Shown here: in pieces, positions 1 to 9,484 of the stretch
How positions within the stretch are numbered: position 1 is the first letter of the stretch
Layout: each line of letters begins with the position of its first letter
Assembly (NCBI GenBank): GCA_030522415.1
Contig: JAMASW010000032.1
Coordinates: 62,001-126,000 of the forward strand
DNA: 64,000 nt
DNA from: Channallabes apus
Lineage: Eukaryota; Chordata; Actinopteri; Siluriformes; Clariidae
Reading direction: 5' to 3'
Notes under the pieces: generated by a model
Databases searched by the model: none
What the model saw: the letters and a program-made list of their open reading frames with translations, nothing else
Told to the model about the DNA's origin: nothing
Program-made: the position numbers and the translations under genes

Positions 1-27
1 ATGAAAGTGAATGAGATGATCATTTTC

Positions 28-43
28 AATACATTAATGTATT
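28..43. other. Perfect 16-bp palindrome in S and LP heads
   Basis: AATACATTAATGTATT is its own reverse complement. It occurs in nearly every S unit and in LP and LA units. In the other L units two changes, TT to GT and GT to GC, give AATACAGTAATGCATT, which has two mismatched pairs. The two changes almost always travel together, so they define two haplotypes of the head. Confidence 0.9.
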
Positions 44-55
44 CTTTGCATACAT
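37..55. other. Small inverted repeat in the S-type head
   Basis: ATGTAT at 37-42 can pair with ATACAT at 50-55 around a 7-base loop. It overlaps the 16-bp palindrome. Most S units and LP units carry it. In the rare GCGTACAT variants one pair is lost. Stem formation in vivo is not shown. Confidence 0.65.
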
Positions 56-60
56 GTTGA

Positions 61-127
61 AAAACCGCTTTCCTGAGCTCGTAGAGAGCTAAGAACGCAG
101 CAAACGCTTTATCTCACCGTCTTGTGC
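61..127 (+). other. Conserved GC-richer core of the monomer (reference copy)
   Basis: This 67-bp segment ends every unit, S and L alike. It runs from the AAAACCGCTTTC join through GAGCTCG, GTAGAGAGCTAAG, AACGCAGC, CGCTTTATC and the terminal CCGTCTTGTGC. It holds all five CpGs of S. Across the window I saw only a handful of recurrent changes here: CCTGAG/CCCGAG, GAGGTCG, AGCTTAG, AAATGC, CCCTCTTG and CCCGCTTG, plus rare private ones. The head and the L insert are much more variable. Constraint by a bound protein would fit, and so would simple homogenisation; the sequence cannot separate them. Confidence 0.7.
76..90. other. Core inverted repeat AGCTC-GTAGA-GAGCT
   Basis: AGCTC at 76-80 is the reverse complement of GAGCT at 86-90, separated by GTAGA. 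It is present in almost all units. Its left arm overlaps the GAGCTC hexamer at 75-80. Sb* units (GAGGTCG) disrupt the left arm. Confidence 0.7.
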
Positions 128-163
128 ATGAAAGTGAAAGAGATTATCATTTTCAATACAGTA

Positions 164-178
164 ATGCATTCTTTGCAT
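164..178. other. Alternative inverted repeat in the L-type head
   Basis: In heads with the CAGTAATGCATTC haplotype the ATGTAT/ATACAT stem is broken by T-to-C. The same change creates ATGCA (164-168) facing TGCAT (174-178) around a 5-base loop. The CATTCATTGC form of LH and the CATTCCTTGC form of Lx alter only the loop. Confidence 0.6.
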
Positions 179-192
179 ACATGTTGAAAAAC

Positions 193-291
193 AACTTTTT
201 TGTTCTTATTTTACTCATTTTGTTCCAGAAAAATGAATACAGACTCATTTTGTTTGTTTTACATACGTACACATTAGTTGTGTGAGAAAAC
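193..291 (+). other. L-specific 99-bp AT-rich insert flanked by AAAAC repeats (reference copy)
   Basis: Aligning the L unit at 128-353 with S places the extra DNA at 193-291. The 5-bp direct repeat AAAAC lies at 188-192 and again at 287-291, so one exchange or slippage between the repeats converts L into S. GC is 27 of 99. The top strand begins with a pyrimidine-rich stretch of about 30 bases ending in CCAG, followed by AAAAATG and two further TTTT tracts. Length variants come from tandem TTC (one or two copies) and tandem TTTG (one or two copies). I do not recognise it as part of any known mobile element. Confidence 0.85.
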
Positions 292-1870
292 CGCTTTCCC
301 GAGCTCGTAGAGAGCTAAGAACGCAGCAAACGCTTTATCTCACCGTCTTGTGCATGAAAGTGAATGAGATGATCATTTTCAATACATTAATGTATTCTTT
401 GCATACATGTTGAAAAACCGCTTTCCTGAGCTCGTAGAGAGCTAAGAACGCAGCAAACGCTTTATCTCACCGTCTTGTGCATGAAAGTGAAAGAGATTAT
501 CATTTTCAATACAGTAATGCATTCTTTGCATACATGTTGAAAAACAACTTTTTTGTTCTTCTTTTTCTCATTTTGTTCCAGAAAAATGAATACAGACTCA
601 TTTTGTTTGTTTTACATACCTATACATTAGTTGTGTGAGAAAACCGCTTTCCTGAGCTCGTAGAGAGCTAAGAACGCAGCAAACGCTTTATCTCACCGTC
701 TTGTGCCTGAAAGTGAAAGAGATGATCATTTTCAATACAGTAATGCATTCTTTGCATACATGTTGAAAAATAACTTTTTTGTTCTTCTTTTTCTCATTTT
801 GTTCCAGAAAAATGAATACAGACTCATTTTGTTTGTTTTACATACGTACACATTAGTTGTGTGAGAAAACCGCTTTCCCGAGCTCGTAGAGAGCTAAGAA
901 CGCAGCAAACGCTTTATCTCACCGTCTTGTGCATGAAAGTGAATGAGATGATCATTTTCAATACATTAATGTATTCTTTGCATACATGTTGAAAAACAAC
1001 TTTTTTGTTCTTCTTTTCCCCATTTTGTTCCAGAAAAATGAATACAAACTCATTTTGTTTGTTTTACATACGTACACATTAGTTGTGTGAGAAAACCGCT
1101 TTCCTGAGCTCGTAGAGAGCTAAGAACGCAGCAAACGCTTTATCTCACCGTCTTGTGCATGAAAGTGAATGAGATGAACATTTTCAATACATTAATGTAT
1201 TCTTTGCATACATGTTGAAAAACCGCTTTCCTGAGCTCGTAGAGAGCTAAGAACGCAGCAAACGCTTTATCTCACCGTCTTGTGCATGAAAGTGAAAGAG
1301 ATTATCATTTTCAATACAGTAATGCATTCTTTGCATACATGTTGAAAAACAACTTTTTTGTTCTTCTTATTTTACTCATTTTGTTCCAGAAAAATGAATA
1401 CAAATTCATTTTGTTTGTTTTACATATCTATACATTAGTTGTGTGAGAAAACCGCTTTCCTGAGCTCGTAGAGAGCTAAGAACGCAGCAAACGCTTTATC
1501 TCACCGTCTTGTGCATGAAAGTGAATGAGATGATCATTTTCAATACATTAATGTATTCTTTGCATACATGTTGAAAAACCGCTTTCCTGAGCTCGTAGAG
1601 AGCTAAGAACGCAGCAAACGCTTTATCTCACCGTCTTGTGCATGAAAGTGAAAGAGATTATCATTTTCAATACAGTAATGCATTCTTTGCATACATGTTG
1701 AAAAACAACTTTTTTGTTCTTCTTATTTTACTCATTTTGTTCCAGAAAAATGAATACAGATTCATTTTGTTTGTTTTACATACGTACACATTAGTTGTGT
1801 GAGAAAACCGCTTTCCCGAGCTCGTAGAGAGCTAAGAACGCAGCAAACGCTTTATCTCACCGTCTTGTGC

Positions 1871-2099
1871 ATGAAAGTGAATGAGATGATCATTTTCAAT
1901 ACAGTAATGCATTCTTTGCATACATGTTGAAAAACAACTTTTTTGTTCTTCTTATTTTACTCATTTTGTTCCAGAAAAATGAATACAAATTCATTTTGTT
2001 TGTTTTACATACCTATACATTAGTTGTGTGAGAAAACCGCTTTCCTGAGCTCGTAGAGAGCTTAGAACGCAGCAAACGCTTTATCTCACCGTCTTGTGC
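1871..2099. repeat. Hybrid monomer, Sa head with LG body
   Basis: The head reads GAATGAGATGATC as in Sa, but the rest is LG-like: CAGTAATG, 229-bp body, CAAATTC, CCTATAC, AGCTTAG. It replaces the Sa-LG pair seen at the end of the complete copy and so removes 127 bp. The same hybrid recurs at 9256-9484 and 17148-17376, each time followed by LH. It was therefore probably made once and then spread. Confidence 0.8.
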
Positions 2100-3661
2100 A
2101 AGAAAGTGAAAGAGATGATCATTTTCAATACAGTAATGCATTCATTGCATACATGTTGAAAAACAACTTTTTTGTTCTTCTTTTCCTCATTTTGTTCCAG
2201 AAAAATGAATACAGACTCATTTTGTTTGTTTTACATACGTACACATTAGTTGTGTGAGAAAACCGCTTTCCCGAGCTCGTAGAGAGCTAAGAACGCAGCA
2301 AACGCTTTATCTCACCGTCTTGTGCATGAAAGTGAATGAGATGATCATTTTCAATACATTAATGTATTCTTTGCATACATGTTGAAAAACCGCTTTCCTG
2401 AGCTCGTAGAGAGCTAAGAACGCAGCAAACGCTTTATCTCACCGTCTTGTGCATGAAAGTGAAAGAGATTATCATTTTCAATACAGTAATGCATTCTTTG
2501 CATACATGTTGAAAAACAACTTTTTTGTTCTTATTTTACTCATTTTGTTCCAGAAAAATGAATACAGACTCATTTTGTTTGTTTTACATACGTACACATT
2601 AGTTGTGTGAGAAAACCGCTTTCCCGAGCTCGTAGAGAGCTAAGAACGCAGCAAACGCTTTATCTCACCGTCTTGTGCATGAAAGTGAATGAGATGATCA
2701 TTTTCAATACATTAATGTATTCTTTGCATACATGTTGAAAAACCGCTTTCCTGAGCTCGTAGAGAGCTAAGAACGCAGCAAACGCTTTATCTCACCGTCT
2801 TGTGCATGAAAGTGAAAGAGATTATCATTTTCAATACAGTAATGCATTCTTTGCATACATGTTGAAAAACAACTTTTTTGTTCTTCTTATTTTACTCATT
2901 TTGTTCCAGAAAAATGAATACAAATTCATTTTGTTTGTTTTACATATCTATACATTAGTTGTGTGAGAAAACCGCTTTCCTGAGCTCGTAGAGAGCTAAG
3001 AACGCAGCAAACGCTTTATCTCACCCTCTTGTGCATGAAAGTGAATGAGATGATCATTTTCAATACATTAATGTATTCTTTGCATACATGTTGAAAAACC
3101 GCTTTCCTGAGCTCGTAGAGAGCTAAGAACGCAGCAAACGCTTTATCTCACCGTCTTGTGCATGAAAGTGAAAGAGATTATCATTTTCAATACAGTAATG
3201 CATTCTTTGCATACATGTTGAAAAACAACTTTTTTGTTCTTCTTATTTTACTCATTTTGTTCCAGAAAAATGAATACAGATTCATTTTGTTTGTTTTACA
3301 TACGTACACATTAGTTGTGTGAGAAAACCGCTTTCCCGAGCTCGTAGAGAGCTAAGAACGCAGCAAACGCTTTATCTCACCGTCTTGTGCATGAAAGTGA
3401 ATGAGATGATCATTTTCAATACATTAATGTATTCTTTGCATACATGTTGAAAAACCGCTTTCCTGAGCTCGTAGAGAGCTAAGAACGCAGCAAACGCTTT
3501 ATCTCACCGTCTTGTGCATGAAAGTCAAAGAGATTATCATTTTCAATACAGTAATGCATTCTTTGCATACATACCTATACATTAGTTGTGTGAGAAAACC
3601 GCTTTCCTGAGCTCGTAGAGAGCTTAGAACGCAGCAAACGCTTTATCTCACCGTCTTGTGC
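2100..3661. repeat. Domain I HOR copy, shortened to 9 units (1,562 bp)
   Basis: Order: LH Sa L1 Sa L4t Sa L4g Sa and a truncated LG. The L2 LT LP Sb group of the full copy is absent, and the last unit has an internal 85-bp deletion. The L4t unit near 2808-3036 carries CCCTCTTG instead of CCGTCTTG; this mark recurs near 5974 and 11216. Confidence 0.85.
3518..3661. repeat. Truncated LG monomer, 144 bp, internal 85-bp deletion
   Basis: The unit starts with the LG head (GTCAAAG) and ends with the LG tail (CCTATAC, AGCTTAG), but the stretch from after CTTTGCATACAT to before ACCTATAC is missing. The junction lies at TACAT, 3568-3572. This word is present at both ends of the deleted segment in full LG units (GCATACATG and TTTACATACC), so a 5-bp microhomology join explains it. 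It is the only unit in the window broken in this way. Confidence 0.9.
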
Positions 3662-6600
3662 AAGAAAGTGAAAGAGATGATCATTTTCAATACAGTAATG
3701 CATTCATTGCATACATGTTGAAAAACAACTTTTTTGTTCTTCTTTTCCTCATTTTGTTCCAGAAAAATGAATACAGACTCATTTTGTTTGTTTTACATAC
3801 GTACACATTAGTTGTGTGAGAAAACCGCTTTCCCGAGCTCGTAGAGAGCTAAGAACGCAGCAAACGCTTTATCTCACCGTCTTGTGCATGAAAGTGAATG
3901 AGATGATCATTTTCAATACATTAATGTATTCTTTGCATACATGTTGAAAAACCGCTTTCCTGAGCTCGTAGAGAGCTAAGAACGCAGCAAACGCTTTATC
4001 TCACCGTCTTGTGCATGAAAGTGAAAGAGATTATCATTTTCAATACAGTAATGCATTCTTTGCATACATGTTGAAAAACAACTTTTTTGTTCTTATTTTA
4101 CTCATTTTGTTCCAGAAAAATGAATACAGACTCATTTTGTTTGTTTTACATACGTACACATTAGTTGTGTGAGAAAACCGCTTTCCCGAGCTCGTAGAGA
4201 GCTAAGAACGCAGCAAACGCTTTATCTCACCGTCTTGTGCATGAAAGTGAATGAGATGATCATTTTCAATACATTAATGTATTCTTTGCATACATGTTGA
4301 AAAACCGCTTTCCTGAGCTCGTAGAGAGCTAAGAACGCAGCAAACGCTTTATCTCACCGTCTTGTGCATGAAAGTGAAAGAGATTATCATTTTCAATACA
4401 GTAATGCATTCTTTGCATACATGTTGAAAAACAACTTTTTTGTTCTTCTTTTTCTCATTTTGTTCCAGAAAAATGAATACAGACTCATTTTGTTTGTTTT
4501 ACATACCTATACATTAGTTGTGTGAGAAAACCGCTTTCCCGAGCTCGTAGAGAGCTAAGAACGCAGCAAACGCTTTATCTCACCGTCTTGTGCATGAAAG
4601 TGAAAGAGATTATCATTTTCAATACAGTAATGCATTCTTTGCATACATGTTGAAAAACAACTTTTTTGTTCTTCTTTTTCTCATTTTGTTCCAGAAAAAT
4701 GAATACAGACTCATTTTGTTTGTTTTACATACCTATACATTAGTTGTGTGAGAAAACCGCTTTCCTGAGCTCGTAGAGAGCTAAGAACGCAGCAAACGCT
4801 TTATCTCACCGTCTTGTGCCTGAAAGTGAAAGAGATGATCATTTTCAATACAGTAATGCATTCTTTGCATACATGTTGAAAAATAACTTTTTTGTTCTTC
4901 TTTTTCTCATTTTGTTCCAGAAAAATGAATACAGACTCATTTTGTTTGTTTTACATACGTACACATTAGTTGTGTGAGAAAACCGCTTTCCCGAGCTCGT
5001 AGAGAGCTAAGAACGCAGCAAACGCTTTATCTCACCGTCTTGTGCATGAAAGTGAATGAGATGATCATTTTCAATACATTAATGTATTCTTTGCATACAT
5101 GTTGAAAAACAACTTTTTTGTTCTTCTTTTCCCCATTTTGTTCCAGAAAAATGAATACAAACTCATTTTGTTTGTTTTACATACGTACACATTAGTTGTG
5201 TGAGAAAACCGCTTTCCTGAGCTCGTAGAGAGCTAAGAACGCAGCAAACGCTTTATCTCACCGTCTTGTGCATGAAAGTGAATGAGATGAACATTTTCAA
5301 TACATTAATGTATTCTTTGCATACATGTTGAAAAACCGCTTTCCTGAGCTCGTAGAGAGCTAAGAACGCAGCAAACGCTTTATCTCACCGTCTTGTGCAT
5401 GAAAGTGAAAGAGATTATCATTTTCAATACAGTAATGCATTCTTTGCATACATGTTGAAAAACAACTTTTTTGTTCTTCTTATTTTACTCATTTTGTTCC
5501 AGAAAAATGAATACAAATTCATTTTGTTTGTTTTACATATCTATACATTAGTTGTGTGAGAAAACCGCTTTCCTGAGCTCGTAGAGAGCTAAGAACGCAG
5601 CAAACGCTTTATCTCACCGTCTTGTGCATGAAAGTGAATGAGATGAACATTTTCAATACATTAATGTATTCTTTGCATACATGTTGAAAAACCGCTTTCC
5701 TGAGCTCGTAGAGAGCTAAGAACGCAGCAAACGCTTTATCTCACCGTCTTGTGCATGAAAGTGAAAGAGATTATCATTTTCAATACAGTAATGCATTCTT
5801 TGCATACATGTTGAAAAACAACTTTTTTGTTCTTCTTATTTTACTCATTTTGTTCCAGAAAAATGAATACAAATTCATTTTGTTTGTTTTACATATCTAT
5901 ACATTAGTTGTGTGAGAAAACCGCTTTCCTGAGCTCGTAGAGAGCTAAGAACGCAGCAAACGCTTTATCTCACCCTCTTGTGCATGAAAGTGAATGAGAT
6001 GATCATTTTCAATACATTAATGTATTCTTTGCATACATGTTGAAAAACCGCTTTCCTGAGCTCGTAGAGAGCTAAGAACGCAGCAAACGCTTTATCTCAC
6101 CGTCTTGTGCATGAAAGTGAAAGAGATTATCATTTTCAATACAGTAATGCATTCTTTGCATACATGTTGAAAAACAACTTTTTTGTTCTTCTTATTTTAC
6201 TCATTTTGTTCCAGAAAAATGAATACAGATTCATTTTGTTTGTTTTACATACGTACACATTAGTTGTGTGAGAAAACCGCTTTCCCGAGCTCGTAGAGAG
6301 CTAAGAACGCAGCAAACGCTTTATCTCACCGTCTTGTGCATGAAAGTGAATGAGATGATCATTTTCAATACATTAATGTATTCTTTGCATACATGTTGAA
6401 AAACCGCTTTCCTGAGCTCGTAGAGAGCTAAGAACGCAGCAAACGCTTTATCTCACCGTCTTGTGCATGAAAGTGAAAGAGATTATCATTTTCAATACAG
6501 TAATGCATTCTTTGCATACATGTTGAAAAACAACTTTTTTGTTCTTCTTATTTTACTCATTTTGTTCCAGAAAAATGAATACAGATTCATTTTGTTTGTT

Positions 6601-7051
6601 TTACATACGTACACATTAGTTGTGTGAGAAAACCGCTTTCCCGAGCTCGTAGAGAGCTAAGAACGCAGCAAACGCTTTATCTCACCGTCTTGTGCATGAA
6701 AGTGAATGAGATGATCATTTTCAATACATTAATGTATTCTTTGCATACATGTTGAAAAACCGCTTTCCTGAGCTCGTAGAGAGCTAAGAACGCAGCAAAC
6801 GCTTTATCTCACCGTCTTGTGCATGAAAGTCAAAGAGATTATCATTTTCAATACAGTAATGCATTCTTTGCATACATGTTGAAAAACAACTTTTTTGTTC
6901 TTCTTATTTTACTCATTTTGTTCCAGAAAAATGAATACAAATTCATTTTGTTTGTTTTACATACCTATACATTAGTTGTGTGAGAAAACCGCTTTCCTGA
7001 GCTCGTAGAGAGCTTAGAACGCAGCAAACGCTTTATCTCACCGTCTTGTGC
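3662..7051. repeat. Domain I HOR copy, expanded to 18 units (3,390 bp)
   Basis: Order: LH Sa L1 Sa L2 L2 LT LP Sb L4t Sb L4t Sa L4g Sa L4g Sa LG. Relative to the 13-unit form there is one extra L2, one extra S-L4t pair and one extra Sa-L4g pair. The excess, 226 + 356 + 356 = 938 bp, equals 3,390 minus 2,452 exactly. The first L2 ends in CCCGAG rather than CCTGAG, marking a junction. Confidence 0.85.
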
Positions 7052-9484
7052 AAGAAAGTGAAAGAGATGATCATTTTCAATACAGTAATGCATTCATTGC
7101 ATACATGTTGAAAAACAACTTTTTTGTTCTTCTTATTTTACTCATTTTGTTCCAGAAAAATGAATACAAATTCATTTTGTTTGTTTTACATACCTATACA
7201 TTAGTTGTGTGAGAAAACCGCTTTCCTGAGCTCGTAGAGAGCTAAGAACGCAGCAAACGCTTTATCTCACCGTCTTGTGCCTGAAAGTGAAAGAGATGAT
7301 CATTTTCAATACAGTAATGCATTCTTTGCATACATGTTGAAAAACAACTTTTTTGTTCTTCTTATTTTACTCATTTTGTTCCAGAAAAATGAATACAAAT
7401 TCATTTTGTTTGTTTTACATACCTATACATTAGTTGTGTGAGAAAACCGCTTTCCTGAGCTCGTAGAGAGCTAAGAACGCAGCAAACGCTTTATCTCACC
7501 GTCTTGTGCCTGAAAGTGAAAGAGATGATCATTTTCAATACAGTAATGCATTCTTTGCATACATGTTGAAAAATAACTTTTTTGTTCTTCTTTTTCTCAT
7601 TTTGTTCCAGAAAAATGAATACAGACTCATTTTGTTTGTTTTACATACGTACACATTTGTTGTGTGAGAAAACCGCTTTCCCGAGCTCGTAGAGAGCTAA
7701 GAACGCAGCAAACGCTTTATCTCACCGTCTTGTGCATGAAAGTGAATGAGATGATCATTTTCAATACATTAATGTATTCTTTGCATACATGTTGAAAAAC
7801 CGCTTTCCTGAGCTCGTAGAGAGCTAAGAACGCAGCAAACGCTTTATCTCACCGTCTTGTGCATGAAAGTGAAAGAGATGATCATTTTCAATACAGTAAT
7901 GCATTCTTTGCATACATGTTGAAAAACAACTTTTTTGTTCTTCTTATTTTACTCATTTTGTTCCAGAAAAATGAATACAAATTCATTTTGTTTGTTTTAC
8001 ATACCTATACATTAGTTGTGTGAGAAAACCGCTTTCCTGAGCTCGTAGAGAGCTAAGAACGCAGCAAACGCTTTATCTCACCGTCTTGTGCCTGAAAGTG
8101 AAAGAGATGATCATTTTCAATACAGTAATGCATTCTTTGCATACATGTTGAAAAATAACTTTTTTGTTCTTCTTTTTCTCATTTTGTTCCAGAAAAATGA
8201 ATACAGACTCATTTTGTTTGTTTTACATACGTACACATTAGTTGTGTGAGAAAACCGCTTTCCCGAGCTCGTAGAGAGCTAAGAACGCAGCAAACGCTTT
8301 ATCTCACCGTCTTGTGCATGAAAGTGAATGAGATGATCATTTTCAATACATTAATGTATTCTTTGCATACATGTTGAAAAACAACTTTTTTGTTCTTCTT
8401 TTCCCCATTTTGTTCCAGAAAAATGAATACAAACTCATTTTGTTTGTTTTACATACGTACACATTAGTTGTGTGAGAAAACCGCTTTCCTGAGCTCGTAG
8501 AGAGCTAAGAACGCAGCAAACGCTTTATCTCACCGTCTTGTGCATGAAAGTGAATGAGATGAACATTTTCAATACATTAATGTATTCTTTGCATACATGT
8601 TGAAAAACCGCTTTCCTGAGCTCGTAGAGAGCTAAGAACGCAGCAAACGCTTTATCTCACCGTCTTGTGCATGAAAGTGAAAGAGATTATCATTTTCAAT
8701 ACAGTAATGCATTCTTTGCATACATGTTGAAAAACAACTTTTTTGTTCTTCTTATTTTACTCATTTTGTTCCAGAAAAATGAATACAAATTCATTTTGTT
8801 TGTTTTACATATCTATACATTAGTTGTGTGAGAAAACCGCTTTCCTGAGCTCGTAGAGAGCTAAGAACGCAGCAAACGCTTTATCTCACCGTCTTGTGCA
8901 TGAAAGTGAATGAGATGATCATTTTCAATACATTAATGTATTCTTTGCATACATGTTGAAAAACCGCTTTCCTGAGCTCGTAGAGAGCTAAGAACGCAGC
9001 AAACGCTTTATCTCACCGTCTTGTGCATGAAAGTGAAAGAGATTATCATTTTCAATACAGTAATGCATTCTTTGCATACATGTTGAAAAACAACTTTTTT
9101 GTTCTTCTTATTTTACTCATTTTGTTCCAGAAAAATGAATACAGATTCATTTTGTTTGTTTTACATACGTACACATTAGTTGTGTGAGAAAACCGCTTTC
9201 CCGAGCTCGTAGAGAGCTAAGAACGCAGCAAACGCTTTATCTCACCGTCTTGTGCATGAAAGTGAATGAGATGATCATTTTCAATACAGTAATGCATTCT
9301 TTGCATACATGTTGAAAAACAACTTTTTTGTTCTTCTTATTTTACTCATTTTGTTCCAGAAAAATGAATACAAATTCATTTTGTTTGTTTTACATACCTA
9401 TACATTAGTTGTGTGAGAAAACCGCTTTCCTGAGCTCGTAGAGAGCTTAGAACGCAGCAAACGCTTTATCTCACCGTCTTGTGC
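7052..9484. repeat. Domain I HOR copy with LD units, 12 units (2,433 bp)
   Basis: Order: LH(229-bp body) LD LT Sa, an L4c-like unit with ATG head and GATGATC, LT LP Sb L4t Sa L4g, then the Sa/LG hybrid. It introduces LD, which carries CTGAAAG, CAAATTC and CCTATAC. LD is otherwise characteristic of Domains II and III. A private change, ACATTTGT for ACATTAGT, lies near 7658. Confidence 0.8.

Larger units (their letters stand above)
1..127 (+). repeat. Short satellite monomer S (reference copy, subtype Sa)
   Basis: This is the first of 109 short units, 127 bp long. The head, bases 1-60, is AT-rich (16 of 60 are G or C) and carries the GAATGAGATGATC motif and a 16-bp palindrome. The remaining 67 bp are the GC-richer core (33 of 67). 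The unit contains five CpGs, against about 4.7 expected from its base composition. Subtypes differ mainly in the head: Sa reads GATGATC, Sb GATGAAC, Sc GAAAGAGATTATC. Sb* has a C-to-G change in the core that destroys the GAGCTC hexamer. S equals L minus 99 bp, so either S lost or L gained that piece. Confidence 0.95.
128..353 (+). repeat. Long satellite monomer L (reference copy, subtype L1)
   Basis: This is the first of 220 long units. It shares the head and the core with S but carries 99 extra bases between them. L units are 226 bp when the pyrimidine tract is TTCTTTTT, TTCTTTTCC or TTCTTATTTTACTC. They are 229 bp when one more TTC is present. Diagnostic sites along L are: the head (ATGAAAG, CTGAAAG, AAGAAAG or GTCAAAG), the palindrome region (CATTAATG or CAGTAATG), the join (CAAC, AATAAC or AAGCAAC), the pyrimidine tract, CAGACTC/CAAACTC/CAAATTC/CAGATTC, CGTACAC/CCTATAC/TCTATAC/CCTACAC, and CCCGAG or CCTGAG. 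These combine into the subtypes defined in the summary. Confidence 0.95.
1..2099. repeat. Domain I HOR copy, left part cut by the window edge
   Basis: Eleven units: Sa L1 Sa L2 LT LP Sb L4t Sa L4g and a hybrid with an Sa head and LG body. The LH unit that would begin the copy lies outside the window. Lengths 127, 226, 127, 226, 226, 226, 127, 229, 127, 229 and 229 sum to 2,099. Confidence 0.85.

Noticed and set aside
61..127. CENP-B box in the core
   Set aside because: I looked for the TTCG...CGGG pattern on both strands; TTTCCCGAGCTCG is the nearest stretch and lacks the required spacing and bases.
61..127. tRNA-derived or SINE-like core with pol III boxes
   Set aside because: No convincing A box or GGTTCGAAT-type B box is present, and the inverted repeat does not extend to a cloverleaf.
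193..291. Transposon insertion as the source of the L-specific 99 bp
   Set aside because: There are no terminal inverted repeats, and no target-site duplication beyond the 5-bp AAAAC, which fits microhomology equally well; no coding remnant is seen.
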